DNA from: Treponema sp.
GTDB lineage: Bacteria; Spirochaetota; Spirochaetia; Treponematales; Treponemataceae
DNA: 64,000 bases
Assembly: GCA_024691105.1 (NCBI GenBank)
Contig: JAILNY010000121.1
Span: 1-64,000, forward strand
Direction of reading: 5' to 3'
Of this stretch, positions 52,264-61,251 are shown one piece after another (the first letter of the stretch is position 1; each line of letters begins with the position of its first letter). Below the pieces are notes generated by a model. That model worked only from the letters and a program-made list of their open reading frames with translations. It was not told the DNA's origin and ran no database searches. Position numbers and translations under genes: made by a program.

Positions 52264-53687
52264 AAGGCGTAGAATACTGCGGTGTAAAATCTGTTGATGG
52301 ACCGATTGTCATTGTTAAGCGCTCTGAAAATGTTTCGTTTAACGAGACTGTTTATGTACGAGATCGTTTTGGCCAAAAGCGCACTGGTCGTGTAATTGAT
52401 TTGTCAGAAGAAGCATGTGTTGTACAGATTTTTGGAAGCACAACAGGAATTGACCTTGAGTCAAGTACGATTGAATTTTTAGAGGAACCGCTTGAATTAA
52501 GAGTTGGGCCGGATCTGCTCGGAAGAATTTTTAATGGACTTGGAGAACCTATCGATGGATTTCCGCCAATTATTTCTTCAAACAAAATCAATGTAAACGG
52601 AAACCCGATCAATCCTTATGCCCGCATTTATCCGCGTGACTTTATCCAGACAGGTATCTCTTCTATCGACGGAATGAATACCTTGATCCGTGGACAAAAA
52701 CTTCCGATCTTTTCGGGGAACGGACTTCCGCATAACAGACTCGCCGCGCAGATTATACGTCAGGCGCGTCTTAAATCAAGTGATGACCAGTTTGTAATGG
52801 TTTTTGCCGGCATGGGTATTAAATACGATGTCGCACGATTTTTCCGTGACACGTTTGAAGAATCGGGTGTACTTTCAAAAGTTGTAATGTTTCAATCGCT
52901 GGCAGACGCGCCGTCAATTGAACGCATTATTACGCCTCGCTGTGCTTTAACTGCAGCCGAGTATCTTGCGTACGAAAAAGGAATGCATGTACTTGTTGTA
53001 ATGACAGATATGACAAACTACTGCGAGGCGCTTCGCGAAATTTCTACAACGCGCGGCGAGGTTCCTGGTCGTAAAGGATATCCTGGTTATTTGTATTCAG
53101 ACCTTGCAGAGCTTTACGAGCGTGCAGGACGCATAAAGGGCAGCGAGGGATCTATTACGCAGATTCCAATTTTGACAATGCCAAATGATGACATCTCTCA
53201 CCCGATTCCTGACCTTACAGGTTATATTACAGAAGGTCAGATTGTTCTTGACCGTGAGCTGTCGCAAAAAGGAATGTATCCTCCGGTTGCGGGACTTCCT
53301 TCTCTCAGCCGTCTTATGAAGGACGGAATTGGTGTTGCATCTGATGGTCGTGTTATGACGCGCGAGGATCATGCAAATTTTTCAAGTCAGCTTTTTGCGT
53401 CTTATTCAAAAGTAAAGTCAATCCGAAACCTTGCGGCAATTATCGGAGAAGAAGAGCTTTCGACATTGGATAAAATGTATCTGCGTTTTGGCGAAGCGCT
53501 TGAAAGAGATTTCTTTTCGCAGGGTGAATATGAAAACCGTTCAATCGAGCAGACTCTTGATATCGGATGGAAGACTTTAAAGCTTTTGCCAAGAGAAGAG
53601 CTTGTTCGTATTAAGCCAGAGTTCATAGAAAAATATCTTCCAAAGGATGAAGAGATTGAATCTGGAATTATAAAGATTAAGGAATAA
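52260..53687 (+). CDS. atpB: V-type ATPase subunit B
   Basis: 475 residues. It has no catalytic P-loop, as expected. [53 protein letters not shown] and [16 protein letters not shown] are hallmark stretches. It alternates with A in the hexamer and completes the nucleotide sites. It overlaps atpA by 4 bases and precedes atpD by 18 bases. Confidence 0.98.
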   Translation: MKGVEYCGVKSVDGPIVIVKRSENVSFNETVYVRDRFGQKRTGRVIDLSEEACVVQIFGSTTGIDLESSTIEFLEEPLELRVGPDLLGRIFNGLGEPIDGFPPIISSNKINVNGNPINPYARIYPRDFIQTGISSIDGMNTLIRGQKLPIFSGNGLPHNRLAAQIIRQARLKSSDDQFVMVFAGMGIKYDVARFFRDTFEESGVLSKVVMFQSLADAPSIERIITPRCALTAAEYLAYEKGMHVLVVMTDMTNYCEALREISTTRGEVPGRKGYPGYLYSDLAELYERAGRIKGSEGSITQIPILTMPNDDISHPIPDLTGYITEGQIVLDRELSQKGMYPPVAGLPSLSRLMKDGIGVASDGRVMTREDHANFSSQLFASYSKVKSIRNLAAIIGEEELSTLDKMYLRFGEALERDFFSQGEYENRSIEQTLDIGWKTLKLLPREELVRIKPEFIEKYLPKDEEIESGIIKIKE

Positions 53688-53705
53688 CCAGAGAGTTAAT
53701 GTTTT

Positions 53706-54329
53706 ATGGCAAAGTTGAATATCGCTCCGACAAAGTCAAACCTTCTCACAATGAAAGACCAGCTTTCGATTTCTAAAAGCGGATATGACCTTCTGGAACA
53801 AAAGCGTGAGATTCTTGTTATGGAACTTATGCACATGGTTGATAAGGTAAAGCTTTTGGAGCAGAAGATTGATGAACTGATTGAAAAAGCCTATCCTGCC
53901 TTAAAAAAAATGCTGATGCAGTTTGGCGGTGACAGAGTTGAACAGATTTCTAATGCCGTAAAATATGACTATTCAATGATAGAACGTTCGATAACAATTG
54001 GTGGAATGACGTTCCCGACAATCGATGTTAATCTTCCGGAAAAGCAGCTGTTCTATTCTTTTATGGGAACTTCTTCTTCTTGTGATGAAACTATTTCTTA
54101 TTTTTTTGAACTGTTAAAACTTTTAACCGAGATGGCTTCAATCCGGACTATTGTCTGGCGACTTGCCGGAGAAGTTAAAAAAACACAGCGTCGTGTAAAT
54201 GCGCTTGATAAAATGGTAATTCCACAGACACAAGATACTGTACGATATATTGAAAGTGTTCTTGAAGAACGCGAGCGTGAAAATGTGTTTGTTCTTAAAT
54301 CGCTGAAAGGGCGAAAAGAAAAAGAGTAA
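53706..54329 (+). CDS. atpD: V-type ATPase subunit D
   Basis: 207 residues. Two long helices with LAPTKSNLLTMKDQL-like start (IAPTKSNLLTMKDQLSISKS) and the end RRVNALDKMVIPQTQDTVRYI are typical of the central rotor shaft D. It turns inside the A3B3 hexamer. The last ATPase gene of the operon; 31 bases separate it from the Usp gene. Confidence 0.96.
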   Translation: MAKLNIAPTKSNLLTMKDQLSISKSGYDLLEQKREILVMELMHMVDKVKLLEQKIDELIEKAYPALKKMLMQFGGDRVEQISNAVKYDYSMIERSITIGGMTFPTIDVNLPEKQLFYSFMGTSSSCDETISYFFELLKLLTEMASIRTIVWRLAGEVKKTQRRVNALDKMVIPQTQDTVRYIESVLEERERENVFVLKSLKGRKEKE

Positions 54330-54360
54330 ATCAGCTAAACACTCGTACAGGAGAAAAAAA

Positions 54361-54867
54361 GTGAAAAAGGAATTATATAAAAGTATTGTAGTTGCCGTAA
54401 ACGGTTCTCAAAGTTCTATTCATGCTGCAATGTACGGAATTGTTCTTGCAAAAAAGAATAAGCTTAATTTGACCTTTGTTTATGTTGTTGATACTGCAAC
54501 TATAAAACGACTTACACTTGGACATTTTTTAGTTTCAGAAGAAAGTTCAATGTACGAAAAAAATCTTGCAGTAGATGGTGAAAAATATCTTGATTATGTA
54601 ATAAAGCTTGCTTCTGCAAAGGGTGTTAAATCAAGCGGCGAGCTTAGAAAAGGTTCTGTCTGCACAGAAGTTGTAAAATGTGTTCGTGAGAGAGAAGGCG
54701 ACCTTTTGCTTTTAGGCGGTGAGAGTACAGTTCAGGCAAAAACTTTTGCCTGGGAAAATACAAACAGTTCACTTTCGCTTGCTAACCGCGAAATAATTGC
54801 AAGTGCACCATGCTCTGTAATTATTGTAAAAGAAAGCGAAATAGAAAATATTTACAGACAGCTTTAA
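54361..54867 (+). CDS. Universal stress protein (UspA family)
   Basis: 168 residues, one UspA domain. The N-terminal strand SIVVAVNGSQSSIHAAMYGIV, the middle strand VYVVDTATIKR and the end CSVIIVKES follow the family. The usual ATP-binding loop G-x2-G-x9-G(S/T) is only partly recognisable (GGESTVQAKTFAWENTNSSLS), so nucleotide binding is uncertain. The start is GTG 54361, with GGAG about 9 bases upstream. It lies right after the V-ATPase operon and could share its transcript. Confidence 0.85.
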   Translation: MKKELYKSIVVAVNGSQSSIHAAMYGIVLAKKNKLNLTFVYVVDTATIKRLTLGHFLVSEESSMYEKNLAVDGEKYLDYVIKLASAKGVKSSGELRKGSVCTEVVKCVREREGDLLLLGGESTVQAKTFAWENTNSSLSLANREIIASAPCSVIIVKESEIENIYRQL

Positions 54868-54888
54868 TTAAACGGAATTAATGTAAAA

Positions 54889-55650
54889 ATGGAAAATTAT
54901 TACAAAATACTTGGCGTAAAACAAAATGCGAGTTTATCAGAAATTCGCCGTGCTTACAGACAAAAAGTAAAAATACTTCATCCTGACAAAACAGGAACTC
55001 ACGATACTTCAGAAGAATTTGCAAGGGTTGTACAGGCGTATAAAATTTTATCTGATCAGAAAAGCCGTTCTTTGTTTGATTCCTCACTATTTGCGCATGT
55101 TAAATTTTCGCGTAAGAGTGATAATTCTTTTGATTACAGAAAATGGCTTTTGGCGCGCGAAGATCAGGAGTCCCGCGCAAAACTTATTTTCTTTGATTTA
55201 ATGCATGACAGAGAAGATGATGCGGTTGCCGAGTTTAAGCGCATGAATATGAATCATGCAGACTTTAGCTTAAAGCACTGGTTTACCCGCGAAGATTTTA
55301 TGGACTATGGATTTATTTTGTCAGAAGAGCTTGTTTTGCGCGGGGAGTATTACGATGCTTTTTTACTGCTTGAACAGATTATCAGAATGGAATACAGTTA
55401 CAATTATTTCAGGCTCTTTTTTCCGGAAGTGATTGCATTTACAAAAAATATATTACGTACTAAACTTGACGGAGTTATAAATGACGAGCTTGCGCTGGAT
55501 GCTTTAGAACGTGCCTTAGACTTAAATCTTGGTGCAAAAGATGATGCGTTCTTTTTACAGCTTATGTCTCAGATTTATAAACGTATGGGCGATGAAACAA
55601 CTGCGTTGATTTGCCTTGAAGAGTCTCAAAAGATTTTAAAAAATGCATAA
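54889..55650 (+). CDS. J-domain co-chaperone-like protein
   Basis: 253 residues. Residues 1-68 are a J domain: YYKILGVKQNASLSEIRRAY, then the HPD motif in ILHPDKTG (around residue 32), and FARVVQAYKILSDQKSRSLFD. There is no Gly/Phe region, zinc domain or C-terminal substrate domain of DnaJ. Instead, residues 80-253 are an unrecognised, helix-rich domain. It would stimulate a DnaK ATPase at an unknown site. The J-domain start is 21 bases after the Usp gene, so it may belong to the V-ATPase/Usp transcript. Confidence 0.88.
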   Translation: MENYYKILGVKQNASLSEIRRAYRQKVKILHPDKTGTHDTSEEFARVVQAYKILSDQKSRSLFDSSLFAHVKFSRKSDNSFDYRKWLLAREDQESRAKLIFFDLMHDREDDAVAEFKRMNMNHADFSLKHWFTREDFMDYGFILSEELVLRGEYYDAFLLLEQIIRMEYSYNYFRLFFPEVIAFTKNILRTKLDGVINDELALDALERALDLNLGAKDDAFFLQLMSQIYKRMGDETTALICLEESQKILKNA

Positions 55651-55687
55651 AAAAATACATAGGACAAAATGCAGCAAAGGGGAATAA

Positions 55688-56443
55688 ATGATTAGGTTAA
55701 AGAACGAAGACGAAATTGACGGAATTAGAAAAAGCTGCCATCTTCTGGCAGACATGTTTAAGTTTGTGATTCCGCAGGTAAAGGCTGGAATGTCTACAAA
55801 GGATGTGGATGACCTTTGCAAAAAATTTATTATCGGTCATGGCGGAAAGCCTGCCTGGTATAGAGAAAATTTTCCGGGCGCTGCCTGCATCAGTATAAAT
55901 GACGAAGTCATTCACGGAATTCCTTCAAAAAAGAGAATTATCAAAAACGGCGACATTGTAAGCCTTGATGTTGGAATTGACCTTGACGGCTACATTTCTG
56001 ATTCAACACATTCTGTGCTTGTCGGAAACGTTGACCCGAAAATTCGTAAACTTGATGAAGTAACTCTGGAGTGTCTTCAGGCAGGAATTGAAGCATGTAA
56101 AGTTGGAAACCGCATTAAGGATATTTCCCGCGCGGTAGAAGCAATTGCACGTAAACACGGCTACGGAATTGTTTACGATTATTGCGGTCACGGGGTTGGA
56201 CTTGATGTTCACGAAGATCCAAATATTCCAAACGTATCTGACTGGGGCGGACAAAATCCTCGAATCCAGGCGGGAATGGTTTTAGCAATTGAGCCAATGA
56301 TTAATCTTGGAACCGATGATGTTGTTCTGGCTGATGATGACTGGACAGTTTTGACTGCGGACGGACTTGCTTCGGCACACGAAGAGCACACGGTTGCGGT
56401 ATTCAAAGATCATACAGAAGTTTTGACTGCGCTTGATTACTAA
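55688..56443 (+). CDS. map: Methionine aminopeptidase type I
   Basis: 251 residues, typical length. It removes the N-terminal Met from new proteins with two metal ions. Metal ligands can be placed: VSLDVGIDLDGYISDS (two Asp), GHGVGLDVHEDPNIPN (His), LAIEPMIN (Glu) and EEHTVAVF (Glu). CISINDEVIHGIPS is the substrate-binding strand. GGGG lies 6 bases before the ATG. It follows the J-domain gene by 37 bases. Confidence 0.97.
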   Translation: MIRLKNEDEIDGIRKSCHLLADMFKFVIPQVKAGMSTKDVDDLCKKFIIGHGGKPAWYRENFPGAACISINDEVIHGIPSKKRIIKNGDIVSLDVGIDLDGYISDSTHSVLVGNVDPKIRKLDEVTLECLQAGIEACKVGNRIKDISRAVEAIARKHGYGIVYDYCGHGVGLDVHEDPNIPNVSDWGGQNPRIQAGMVLAIEPMINLGTDDVVLADDDWTVLTADGLASAHEEHTVAVFKDHTEVLTALDY

Positions 56444-56506
56444 AATTCTGTAAAATGAAGAAAGAACCTGGCGCGCAATTTTGAGAAATAAGCGCTGAAT
56501 GTAGGA

Positions 56507-56551
56507 TTTTGTAAGGCTGCAATTTTTTGTAATTTTTATAAAATTTTGTAA
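56507..56551. repeat. Three TTTTGTAA direct repeats upstream of htrA
   Basis: TTTTGTAA at 56507-56514, 56525-56532 and 56544-56551, spaced 18 and 19 bases apart, in the 197-base gap before the protease gene. Their regular spacing suggests operator-like sites, but A+T-rich chance repeats cannot be excluded. A GCGC-containing hairpin (56471-56494) lies before them. Confidence 0.35.
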
Positions 56552-56640
56552 CACAAAGGCGAGTTTTGTTATTATCTTTATATATATAAGAGATAAAATT
56601 TTTGATATTTAATTATAATAAATTTATGGAGGAATACTTC

Positions 56641-58137
56641 GTGAAAAAGAATCTTAAATATATTGCAGTTGGAGCAGCTGCTGCAATTCTTGCCTTTGCG
56701 GCAATTTCATTTTCCTGCACAGGAAAAAAAGACAGAGGAACAGCTAACACAGCTTTTGCCCAGACAGAAAACTCTCAGAACCAGGCAGCTGTAAATATTC
56801 CAAATGCATCGCTCAATATTATCGAAGCTTTACAGGAAGCAAACCGTTCAATCAGCAAAAATCTTCTTCCTTCTGTAGTAGAAATTGATGTTACAGAAAC
56901 AAAGAAAAGATCTAAAAATCCGTTTGGTGACATTCCTTTCTTCTTTTTTGGAACACCAAGAGAAGGTGAAGAAGGTCAGGAAGAATACAAGCAGCAGGGA
57001 CTTGGCTCTGGTGTAATTATCCGCCGCAATGGAAATACACTTTATGTTTTGACAAACAATCACGTTGCAGGTTCTGCGACAGAGATTACTGTTAAATTGA
57101 ATGACGGCCGCAAGTTCGACGGTAAGCTTGTTGGTGCTGATAAGAGAATGGATATTGCACTTGTTTCTTTTGAATCTAACGATAAGACAATTCCTCTTGC
57201 AAAACTCGGTGACTCTGACAGCGTACAGACAGGTGACTTTTGTTATGCAATGGGTGCACCACTTGGATACAGTCAGTCTGTTACACAGGGAATTGTAAGT
57301 GCAACCGGCCGTTCGGGCGGCGATATTGGTAACATCAATGATTTTATTCAGACTGATGCTGCAATTAACCAGGGAAACTCTGGTGGACCGCTTGTAAATA
57401 TTTATGGTGAAGTAATCGGAATTAACACATGGATTGCATCTGGCTCAGGCGGAAACATTGGTCTTGGTTTTGCAATTCCTATCAACAATGTAAAGCGTGC
57501 AATTGATGAGTTTATTGCAGATGGAAAAATTACTTACGGCTGGATTGGTGTAAGTCTTATTGATGTTAAGAATGAATATAAAGATTCGCTTAATGTTGGA
57601 GACGTTGAAGGTGCCTTTGCATCTCAGGTATTTATGAACTCTCCTGCACAGAAGGCTGGAATTCAGGCAGGAGACTATATCATCGAGCTTAACGGTCACA
57701 AAGTAAAATCTGTAGATCAACTTGTGCGCGATGTTGCAGTTTTGCCAGTTGGAAAGACTACTCAGTTTAAGCTTATTCGTGGTGGAAAAACTCAGTCAGT
57801 AACTGTAAAAGTTGAAGAACGTACAGATGAAGTTTCTACAGATGACTCAAAACTCTGGCCTGGCTTTATTGCGGTTCCTCTTACAGAAGAAATCCGTAAG
57901 GAACTTAAGGTAGAAAAGGGTGTTGAAGGTGTTGTAATTACAAATGTAATTCCAAAGACTCCTGCCGCTGCTTTGAGACTTCAGAATAATGATGTTATTA
58001 CTGCAGTAAACGGAAAAAAGATTTCTAATCTTTCTGAGTTCTATAATGCAATGGATTTGACTAAAACAAAGACAATCCAGTTTGATGTATGGAACGAAGC
58101 AGGAACTATTACAACCGGAACATGGAACGTAAAATAG
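56641..58137 (+). CDS. Periplasmic serine protease HtrA/DegP type, lipoprotein-like
   Basis: 498 residues. The start is GTG 56641, with GGAGG (56628-56632) 8 bases upstream. The N-terminal hydrophobic segment ends FSC at residue 26, a lipobox-like site, so it may be a lipoprotein; alternatively it is a signal anchor. The trypsin-like domain has His141 in NNHVAG, Asp171 in MDIALV and Ser247 in NQGNSGGPLV. Two PDZ domains follow (about 300-390 and 405-495; AGIQAGDYIIELNG, ALRLQNNDVITAVNG). It degrades or refolds damaged envelope proteins. The stop overlaps the start of the folate gene by 16 bases. Confidence 0.95.
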   Translation: MKKNLKYIAVGAAAAILAFAAISFSCTGKKDRGTANTAFAQTENSQNQAAVNIPNASLNIIEALQEANRSISKNLLPSVVEIDVTETKKRSKNPFGDIPFFFFGTPREGEEGQEEYKQQGLGSGVIIRRNGNTLYVLTNNHVAGSATEITVKLNDGRKFDGKLVGADKRMDIALVSFESNDKTIPLAKLGDSDSVQTGDFCYAMGAPLGYSQSVTQGIVSATGRSGGDIGNINDFIQTDAAINQGNSGGPLVNIYGEVIGINTWIASGSGGNIGLGFAIPINNVKRAIDEFIADGKITYGWIGVSLIDVKNEYKDSLNVGDVEGAFASQVFMNSPAQKAGIQAGDYIIELNGHKVKSVDQLVRDVAVLPVGKTTQFKLIRGGKTQSVTVKVEERTDEVSTDDSKLWPGFIAVPLTEEIRKELKVEKGVEGVVITNVIPKTPAAALRLQNNDVITAVNGKKISNLSEFYNAMDLTKTKTIQFDVWNEAGTITTGTWNVK

Positions 58138-58766
58138 TTTCGTTTGAATCAATAAAAAATGCAAAGGCAGATCTGCGAAAGGCTGTAAAGCTTGAACTTT
58201 CTGCCTTTGTAAAAGACAAAGAATCATTCGAGAGAAAAAGCTCTCTTGCGGCGGCGCATTTTGTAAACAGCGGGTTTTATAAAAGTGCGTCGCTTGTTTT
58301 ATGTTTTGTCTCTCTTAAAAATGAAATTGATACAACACAAATAATTACCCGCTGTCTGCATGACGGAAAACCGGTTGCTGTTCCGAAAGTCTTAAAAAAT
58401 GGCCGTATGGCTTTTTACCGTTTACAAAATGCGCCGCTTGACTCACAGCTGGAAATCGGTGCCTTTGGAATTTTAGAACCGAAAAAAAATCTTAAAAGGC
58501 TGTGGCCGATTTTTTTACCGGCAGAGACCGTGATAGTATTACCGGGACTTGCGTTTTCAAAAGCGGGGGAGAGGCTTGGAAAGGGCAAAGGCTTTTATGA
58601 TAAGTTTTTAAGCCTCGCACAAATTCTTTCTTTTAAGTTCAGATTCAGCGCAAAAAAAATCGGGCTTTGTTTTGATTTTCAGATTAAAGATAAAATTCCC
58701 TGTGACAAGCATGATAAAACTGTTGATGTGCTTGTCACAGAAAACGGAATGTTTTTAGTTACTTAA
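58122..58766 (+). CDS. 5-formyltetrahydrofolate cyclo-ligase
   Basis: 214 residues. It converts 5-formyl-THF to 5,10-methenyl-THF using ATP. KNAKADLRKAVKLELSAF near the start, KPVAVPKVLKNG, LVLPGLAFSKAGERLGKGKG (the substrate and Mg2+ site, GLAFSKxGxRLGxGxGxYD type) identify it. Likely start ATG 58122, inside the end of htrA; earlier in-frame ATG 58089 has no better ribosome binding site. The 3' end overlaps the convergent TPR gene by 12 bases. Confidence 0.92.
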   Translation: MERKIVSFESIKNAKADLRKAVKLELSAFVKDKESFERKSSLAAAHFVNSGFYKSASLVLCFVSLKNEIDTTQIITRCLHDGKPVAVPKVLKNGRMAFYRLQNAPLDSQLEIGAFGILEPKKNLKRLWPIFLPAETVIVLPGLAFSKAGERLGKGKGFYDKFLSLAQILSFKFRFSAKKIGLCFDFQIKDKIPCDKHDKTVDVLVTENGMFLVT

Positions 58767-59591
58767 AGTCTTAAGCATTTTTTGTACGCTTGAGTTTTGC
58801 GGATAAATTTCAAGCGCTTTTTGATACCACTCTATTGCTGTTTTAAAATCTTTTCGTTTGTAAAAAGAATAGCCGATAGCGGTCATAAAATTAAAGCGGT
58901 CAAAGGTTTCAAATGTAAGTTCTGAGTTATTCAGGAAATCATACATTTTCTGATAGCCGCGTTTATAGTTTGCAAAAAATTCCGGAGCATACAAATCCTG
59001 CGCGTATTGATAGTAGCAGGCACTTGCGTTTTTTGCATCAAGTGCAAGAGCCTTTTTAGAAAGAGAAGCAACTTTTAAACCGTTCCCGATTACATACGAA
59101 GTTTTCTTTACGGTACAGTTTGATGAAATGCTCATTGCCATAATAAGGTATGCGTCAGAGCCTGCATGGATTGCAAGTGCTTTTTCGGCATAGGAAATTG
59201 CCTTGTCAAAATACGTAGCGGCAAGTTCTTTTTTTGCCTTTGTTTCAGATTCGAGATTTTGAGATTCATTATCCTTATCGTTTATGCTTTTTATGTTCTG
59301 GATTCCTGAAAAGTCATATTCACCCATAACATACATTCCATAAAAATAATTGCAGCGGGCAAGGTGAACTTGTTTTTGATATTCATCAAAATCCTGAGGA
59401 ACTGAGTCAAGCGAGGTTTGAAAAAGGTTTTGAGCCTGACTGTCGGATGAAATTTTGTTGTTGTAATATAAATTGATAAAATTGCTAAGCTGCTTGGTGT
59501 ATTCAACATCGCGTGTTTTATTCTGGGCGTATGCCATTACGTAAAGTGAATTAAGTATTAAAAGCAGTGCGGTATTTTTTAAACATCTCAT
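58755..59591 (-). CDS. Exported TPR protein
   Basis: 278 residues from ATG 59591; the frame is open 39 codons upstream, but the promoter lies there. A signal peptide (about 4-21, TALLLILNSLYVMAYA) precedes the mature protein, which is a run of tetratricopeptide helices: ATYFDKAISYAEKALAIHAG, SLSKKALALDAKNASACYYQY, and at the end GYSFYKRKDFKTAIEWYQKALEIYP. Partner unknown. The minus-10 TATCAT is 6 bases before the ATG, and there is no Shine-Dalgarno, so the mRNA should be leaderless. It converges with the folate gene. Confidence 0.8.
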   Translation of the reverse strand: MRCLKNTALLLILNSLYVMAYAQNKTRDVEYTKQLSNFINLYYNNKISSDSQAQNLFQTSLDSVPQDFDEYQKQVHLARCNYFYGMYVMGEYDFSGIQNIKSINDKDNESQNLESETKAKKELAATYFDKAISYAEKALAIHAGSDAYLIMAMSISSNCTVKKTSYVIGNGLKVASLSKKALALDAKNASACYYQYAQDLYAPEFFANYKRGYQKMYDFLNNSELTFETFDRFNFMTAIGYSFYKRKDFKTAIEWYQKALEIYPQNSSVQKMLKTLSN

Positions 59592-59597
59592 GCGTTT

Positions 59598-59626
59598 ATG
59601 ATAAAGATATAGGCAAAAAAGGTCAA
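59598..59626 (-). promoter_or_regulatory. Promoter of the TPR gene, leaderless geometry
   Basis: On the minus strand TTGACC (59626-59621), 17 bases, TATCAT (59603-59598), then 6 bases to ATG at 59591. Confidence 0.75.
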
Positions 59627-59709
59627 ACCCCCGATTTGCCTGTGTCGTTATGAGTTCTGTTGGGTGTGCACTTGTGGGAGCTCGCAATAGGCTGTTTGGG
59701 TAAGGCAAG

Positions 59710-59899
59710 GAAATTTACGTTCTCGAATCCGGCAAAGCCACACAGAGTTCGCCGGAGCGAACTCGTGGAGCTCGCAACAAGCGATTTTTGTTAAGAGATG
59801 AAATTTACGTTCGCAAATCCGGCAAAACCACACAGAGTTCGCCGGAGCGAACTCGTGGAGCTCGCAACAAGCGATTTTGGTTAAGAGATGAAATTTACG
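59710..59899. repeat. 90-bp tandem repeat with internal hairpins
   Basis: Two 90-base units (59710-59799 and 59800-59889), nearly identical, followed by a 10-base start of a third (GAAATTTACG, 59890-59899). A diverged partial unit precedes (59660-59709). Each unit contains a perfect hairpin GAGTTCGC-CGGA-GCGAACTC (59745-59764 and 59835-59854). The 385-base gap 59592-59976 holds only this repeat and two promoters; no gene was seen in it. Confidence 0.9.
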
Positions 59900-59907
59900 A
59901 GCTCTAT

Positions 59908-59936
59908 TTGACTTTTACCGACTCTTGGGGTAAAAT
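59908..59936 (+). promoter_or_regulatory. Promoter of the 76-residue protein and metNI
   Basis: TTGACT (59908-59913), 17 bases, TAAAAT (59931-59936). It lies right after the 90-bp repeat; the leader would be about 34 bases. Confidence 0.75.
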
Positions 59937-59976
59937 AGACATATTAGATATATTATTTTTTTGTGAGGGGTATCTT

Positions 59977-60207
59977 ATGAGCGAAATATACATCAGTTAC
60001 AGTGGCGCTAATGGTTTTAAGAGAGCTGCTGATAAAGGTGCTTTGTCTGGCAAAGTTATGAGCTATGCTGATTTTAAGGGAGTCAGTGGCGATATTAAGC
60101 CAGGTTCATCTGATGAATATGGAATCATTCTTGATTCTGCAGATGTTCAGGAATTTATTGCAAACTACGAAGATGACAGTGTTTTTACTGACGCAGAAAA
60201 GGCTTAA
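59977..60207 (+). CDS. 76-residue unknown protein upstream of metNI
   Basis: ATG 59977 has GAGGGG six bases upstream and a good promoter. 76 residues, acidic (Asp/Glu rich), no signal peptide or membrane segment; SYSGANGFKRAADKGALSGK and YGIILDSADVQEFIANYEDD are its most notable stretches. No family is recognised. It is 12 bases before metN on the same strand. The arrangement suggests a small cytoplasmic protein expressed with the methionine transporter. The frame is open upstream through the tandem repeat but that part has no ribosome binding site. Confidence 0.75.
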   Translation: MSEIYISYSGANGFKRAADKGALSGKVMSYADFKGVSGDIKPGSSDEYGIILDSADVQEFIANYEDDSVFTDAEKA

Positions 60208-60219
60208 TACAAATCTTTT

Positions 60220-61251
60220 ATGGAAATCAAAATAGAAAATCTTATCCGTACTTATCATCAGACTGATAGTACGGTTGAGGCTGTGAAAAATGTTAGCCTT
60301 AATATTCCGTCGAATACAATTTATGGAATAATAGGTAAGAGTGGAGCCGGAAAGTCAACGCTTGTCCGGCTTATTAGTTTATTGGAGAAACCTGATTCTG
60401 GTGCGGTTTATTTTGACAATCGCCGTGTTGATAATCTTTCAAAGAAAGACCTTATTAAACAGCATCGCCGCATTGGAATGATATTTCAGAATTTCAATTT
60501 ATTCAGTTCTCGTACAGCAGCGCGAAATATTGCGTATCCTCTTGAGATCAGCGGCGCTTCGCAAAGAGAAATTTATTATCGCGTAAAAGAGCTTCTGGAG
60601 CTTGTAGGACTTTCTGATAAAGGAAATGCTCCTGTAAGTACATTGTCTGGCGGTCAGAAGCAGCGCATTGCAATTGCGCGCGCGCTTGCAAACAAACCGG
60701 ATATCCTTTTTTGTGACGAAGCAACAAGCGCGCTTGATCCGCAGACGACTCATTCAATTCTTGAGCTTATAAAAGACATTCAGAAAAAAATGAATCTGAC
60801 GGTTGTAATGATTACCCACCAGATGGAAGTTGTTCGTGACGCCTGTGACTTTGTTACAGTTTTAGACGGCGGTTCAATTGCAGAAACCGGTTCGGTAAAG
60901 GAAATTTTTGCTCATCCAAAATCTGCTGTTACAAGAGACTTTTTGAGTCATCTTTCACCAAACACAATAGAAGATAATAATAACGGAATTGTACGCTGGA
61001 GCAATGCAGGTGGTGAATATACTTTGCGCTTTGTCGGCGAAAAAACCGGCGAGCCTGTAATCAGTTCAGTATGCAAAAAATTTGATGTAGAATTTAACAT
61101 CAGAGCCGGCGGAATCCAGAAACTTTCAGGCGCTGAAAAAGTCGGAACGCTGCTTGTTGATATAAAGGGCGATAAGAGCGAGGTTGAAAAAGCTGTTGAT
61201 TATATCAGACAGCTTGGTGTTACAGTTGAATTATCTGATGGAGAAGAATAA
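60220..61251 (+). CDS. metN: Methionine ABC transporter ATPase
   Basis: 343 residues. ATPase domain: Walker A GKSGAGKSTL (about 38-47), Q-loop GMIFQNFNLFSSRTAARN, signature LSGGQKQRIAIARAL, Walker B LFCDEATSALDP, His-switch MITHQMEVV. The C-terminal 80 residues are the NIL (ACT-like) domain that binds methionine and inhibits transport at high methionine (about 265-343). It energises MetI and MetQ. It shares its last base with metI, which begins ATG. No Shine-Dalgarno is clear before its ATG, so it may depend on coupling with the small upstream gene. Confidence 0.96.
   Translation: MEIKIENLIRTYHQTDSTVEAVKNVSLNIPSNTIYGIIGKSGAGKSTLVRLISLLEKPDSGAVYFDNRRVDNLSKKDLIKQHRRIGMIFQNFNLFSSRTAARNIAYPLEISGASQREIYYRVKELLELVGLSDKGNAPVSTLSGGQKQRIAIARALANKPDILFCDEATSALDPQTTHSILELIKDIQKKMNLTVVMITHQMEVVRDACDFVTVLDGGSIAETGSVKEIFAHPKSAVTRDFLSHLSPNTIEDNNNGIVRWSNAGGEYTLRFVGEKTGEPVISSVCKKFDVEFNIRAGGIQKLSGAEKVGTLLVDIKGDKSEVEKAVDYIRQLGVTVELSDGEE

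Noticed and set aside
59592..59708. N-terminal extension of the minus-strand TPR protein
   Set aside because: It contains the promoter hexamers and repeat DNA; the signal peptide begins at ATG 59591.
59788..59976. Longer version of the 76-residue protein through the tandem repeat
   Set aside because: No ribosome binding site upstream, and the part is repeat DNA and promoter.
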